Of a stretch of DNA of 13,950 nucleotides, positions 1 to 13,950 are shown piece by piece. The notes under the pieces are model-generated. The model was not told where the DNA came from. It did not search any database and was given only the letters and a program-made list of their open reading frames with translations. Within the stretch, counting starts at the first letter, position 1; every line of letters begins with the position of its first letter. The position numbers and the translations under genes are program-made. The stretch is from Baffinella frigidus (lineage: Eukaryota > Cryptophyceae > Cryptomonadales > Baffinellaceae). The stretch covers positions 1 to 13,950 of the forward strand of contig MU647717.1 in the NCBI GenBank assembly GCA_026770585.1. Direction: 5' to 3'.

Positions 1-190
1 AAAAGCATTCAACATGCCCAAACAATTCAGCCAACTTTCCACGAACAAGGCGTCTTGTTCAGCATCTTGCCGCGCTCCGGTGGAGTTGTTTCTGAAACCG
101 GATTGGAAGAGGACAACCTGAGGATTCCAGAACCGTCGAGAAAAGTAAATTCGGTCCATGGGGTTTAAAAGTAACGAAACGAGCTCGACC

Positions 191-326
191 GTGTCAGTGG
201 ACACATTTTTAGTTCCTCTAGCTTTTGATTTCCCCCAACATAGGCCAACACCACGCTTTTCCGTAGAAAAGATCTGCAGAAAAGCATTTTTGCTTTCGGA
301 TTGCATTGAGCTCTCCAGTGCAGAGG
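191..326 (+). repeat. Dispersed repeat family A, copy 1
   Basis: Shares the order GGACACATTTTTAGTTCCTC, CCCAACATAGGCCAAC, CCGTAGAAAAG, a hairpin-forming AAAGCATTTTTGCTTTCGGA and CTCTCCAGTGCA with 1419-1542. A short piece of its left end (GTGTCGGTGGACACATGTTTTT-like) recurs near 868-890. Confidence 0.75.
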
Positions 327-1207
327 CTCGTGAAGAAGGGATAAAGGGTGGTTCTCTTGGGATGTGTGAAAGTATACCAACTGATTCCCATGCTCACACA
401 CACACCGAACCCAAGTCGGCGGAAGGCCCATGGTATCTCATGGTTGAAGCATAAGAGCTTTAACCACGAATACCCTAGATGTCAAGCGAAAATACGATTT
501 CAAAAGGTGGCAGGGATTGCGTGGGTGTGTGAGGTGAGATCAGCCAGACACCAAAGATGAAAGGAGAGAAAGGTGGATGTGTAGAGGTTTCCCCCAATGT
601 ACGGACGTCAGCAAAGTTCAGGGCAATCCAAGCGTTTGAAAGCAACAACAGCAGGACATGAAAAGAAAGGTGGCTGTACAGAGTGCAGCTGTACAAAAGA
701 CACATGGACATCGACTCGTAGAAGAGGGAACGGCCAAGTTAAATCAAATCAAATCGAAGACGGCTCAATTATCTTGGTTTTAAATAGGCCCCTCTTGCAT
801 TCTCGAGTGGAGGGGTTTAAAAATTAAGATACGAGAAAATTAAGATACAAATTACACTCATAGATCTACGTGTCGGTGGACACATGTTTTTGTTTGTTGA
901 TTTGGTGCTTTGTATTACACTCGTATCGAAGGCCACGCCCACCTCACTCTTGAGGGGATGGGAACAATCTAAGGATGAGCTTCCTAGCCCGACCCATGCA
1001 GGCCCGACCGAGGCCCCCCCCCCGCCCCACACCAGCAAAAATCCAGGCATTGAGCCTTTTCCTGTGTGGATCCAGTGAAGTGTTAATTAATAAGGATTCC
1101 CCCCCCTTTTCTTTTCTTTGTCTCCCAGTTGGTGTTGGTTTCAGAGGGTGGGGAAGTGCGCGTCTTCGATGTGTCTTTTCACTTAGCAATTGTTAGTGCT
1201 TTGATCC

Positions 1208-1318
1208 TTTAGGTCCTGTAGGTTCTTCGAGCTCCCAACATAGGCGGACACTGGAACTTGTTCTGCAGAAAAGCCATGCCTCCTTTCGGATCACATTCAG
1301 ACCCCTCCCCGTGCAGTG
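1208..1318 (+). repeat. Dispersed repeat family A, copy 2 (most diverged)
   Basis: Retains TTTAGGTCCTGTAGGTT, CTCCCAACATAGGC, CTGCAGAAAAGC, CTTTCGGATC and CCGTGCAGTG in the same order as copies 1 and 4. Confidence 0.65.
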
Positions 1319-1320
1319 AA

Positions 1321-1418
1321 TTTAGGTCCTTTAGGTCCTTAAGGTTTTAAATGCTCCCAACATATGCCAACGACACGCACTTCCGTAGAAAGGACTTTTG
1401 GAGCTTATGGACTGCAGA
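1321..1418 (+). repeat. Dispersed repeat family A, copy 3 (truncated)
   Basis: Begins TTTAGGTCCTTTAGGTCC, then CTCCCAACATATGCCAACG and CTTCCGTAGAAAGGAC. It ends at GGACTGCAG without the hairpin part. Confidence 0.7.
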
Positions 1419-1542
1419 TCCTTTAGGTCCTCTAGGTTTTAATTTCTCCCAACATAGCCCAACGCCACGCCCTTCCGTAGAAAGGACTGCAGAGAAAGCA
1501 TTTTTGCTTTCGGATCGCGTTTCGCTCTCCAGTGCAAATGCG
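1419..1542 (+). repeat. Dispersed repeat family A, copy 4
   Basis: The most complete copy beside copy 1. It contains TTTAGGTCCTCTAGGTTTTA, CTCCCAACATAGCCCAACGC, CTTCCGTAGAAAGGACTGCA, the GAAAGCA-TTTT-TGCTTTC hairpin (7-bp stem) and CTCTCCAGTGCAAATGC. Copies 2-4 lie almost head to tail. Confidence 0.75.
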
Positions 1543-1784
1543 GAGTTTTTCTGGTCAAAAAGTTTTTGTTTATTTTTTATGCCAGGTTAAATCAAATCGA
1601 ATCGAAGCTCAGGCCAAATCGACGTCTCACCCCCCGTTTCAGAGGGTAAACCAGTTTCCACCTCTCGAGAGAACGAACACAGGTCTGACGGCAAGGTTGG
1701 CGCGCGAGGGCTGGGAAACGGTGCGCCCCACTCCGTCCCGACTGCAGCGCCGCTGTCCGACTCGGTGGTGTCTTGTGCGTGGGC

Positions 1785-1847
1785 ATGGCTGGCCCGGCGG
1801 GTATGGCTGGGCCGGCTGGCGCAGCCACGGGGTGTCGATCTTTCTGA
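1785..1847 (+). other. Upstream ORF or alternative first coding exon in the 5' leader
   Basis: The ATG at 1785 opens a 20-codon frame (MAGPAGMAGPAGAATGCRSF), ended by TGA at 1845-1847. It is in phase with the kinase ATG at 1929. It contains a MAGPAG doublet. If unspliced it would be a uORF in the leader. If an intron 1801-1926 (GTATGG...GCGCAG) is removed, its first bases add MAGPAD to the kinase. Which applies needs RNA evidence. Confidence 0.35.
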
Positions 1848-1928
1848 GATGCTCAGCCGGGCTGGTCCTGCTTCCCCTGTCCTGCCGCAAGGCGACCGGC
1901 CTGACCCTGTACGGTGCGTCGCGCAGAT

Positions 1929-13576
<11,648 letters not shown>

Positions 13577-13950
13577 AAAAAACGCTTCTTTTTTTTCCTC
13601 CAAACCCTTGGAGCTGCAGGCCCGCCTCGGGCTGGATAGGGCTGGATAGGCCCGCCTCGGGACGGACGGGCCCGCCTCGGGATGGACGGGCCCGCCTCAG
13701 GATAGGCGCGGGAGAGGCCCTCTTCGGGGTGGATAGGCCACTCCTGCGGCGGGCGTGAGAGAGAGAGGGGTTGTGAGTAGTCCTGGGTCTCCCTCCCGAG
13801 GCGGGCCCGTCCAACCCGAGGCGGGCCTATCCGTCTCGAGGCGGGCCCGTCAGTCCCGAGGCGGGTCCGTCAGAGTCTGCGGCGGGCCTGAGCGAGTCTG
13901 GGGGGACACAGTCCCGATGCTTCTAAGTGGCCGGAGTGACTTTACCATGG
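13577..13950. other. 3' flank, no gene recognised
   Basis: After the stop come A8 and T8 tracts, then a GC-rich minisatellite in opposing orientations and a short unique tail. No exon of a further gene is recognisable. Confidence 0.6.
13621..13894. repeat. 20-bp minisatellite in two opposing arms
   Basis: The left arm 13621-13710 has units like CCCGCCTCGGGATGGACGGG starting at 13621, 13651, 13671 and 13691. The right arm 13795-13894 has the reverse-complement type CCCGAGGCGGGCCCGTCCAA about every 20 bp (13795, 13815, 13835, 13855, 13875). The spacer is about 84 bp. A transcript crossing it could form a long, very GC-rich hairpin. Confidence 0.88.

Larger units (their letters stand above)
1..1640. 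other. 5' intergenic region, no gene recognised
   Basis: No convincing exon or homologous protein segment was found on either strand. The stretch has lower GC than the gene and holds at least four diverged copies of a dispersed repeat. A TTTAAATAGG string near 778 looks TATA-like but is more than 1.1 kb from the start codon, so I do not call it a promoter. Confidence 0.6.

Noticed and set aside
1-168. Frame 1 is open from base 1 to TAA 166-168 (55 codons, no start), a possible 3' end of an upstream gene.
   Set aside because: A second frame is also open for 39 codons over the same stretch. Third positions lack the GC bias of the kinase exons, and I recognise no protein motif. Too weak to annotate.

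Overview
This is a eukaryotic nuclear window dominated by one intron-rich gene on the + strand. I assembled 15 exons by hand at 1929-13576. They sum to 987 nt and encode a complete 328-residue Ca2+/calmodulin-dependent protein kinase of the CaMKI/CaMKII type. About 91% of the gene's 11.6 kb is intron. No bacterial-style gene, rRNA, tRNA or CRISPR array was seen.

Organism (inference): the introns and intergenic DNA are saturated with degenerate CCCTAAA/TTTAGGG (plant/algal-type telomere-like) repeats. Exons are very short (25-111 nt) with GC-rich third positions. Acceptors are nearly all AG|G, donors are loose (GTC, GTA, GTT, one GC), and small foldback elements are common. This fits a microalga with a large repeat-rich genome, for example a dinoflagellate or a prasinophyte green alga. 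The sequence alone does not decide which.

Layout: 1-1640 is non-coding with a family of diverged dispersed repeats. 1640-1928 is a GC-rich 5' leader with a small in-frame uORF and a possible leader intron. 1929-2246 holds exons 1-2 (N-terminus and glycine-rich loop). 2247-5268 is a 3.0-kb intron packed with foldback elements and tandem repeats. 5269-9446 holds exons 3-9 (VAIK lysine, alpha-C, hinge, HRD loop, DFG, activation loop, APE). 10423-12585 holds exons 10-13 (C-lobe and calmodulin-binding helix). 13146-13576 holds exons 14-15 (C-terminal tail and stop). 13577-13950 is 3' flank with a 20-bp minisatellite present in both orientations.

Most striking observation: introns 3-13 contain degenerate or perfect partial copies ('echoes') of the edges of the exons next to them, usually with the adjoining splice-site sequence. 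Copies of upstream-exon ends sit toward the donor side and copies of downstream-exon starts toward the acceptor side. At least twenty can be read by eye. They include a perfect 55-bp copy at the exon 10 acceptor, a complete ghost of exon 3 that lost the catalytic lysine, a ghost DFG that became GFG, four echoes of the exon 7 start and three of the exon 11 end. The simplest reading is repeated local duplication of short exons, driven by exchange or slippage between the telomere-like repeats around them, followed by decay. The introns would then be partly built from dead exon copies. A second notable element is a 104-105-bp foldback family (three copies) whose arms covary. One copy sits inside an echo of exon 6 and is flanked by an 18-bp direct repeat.
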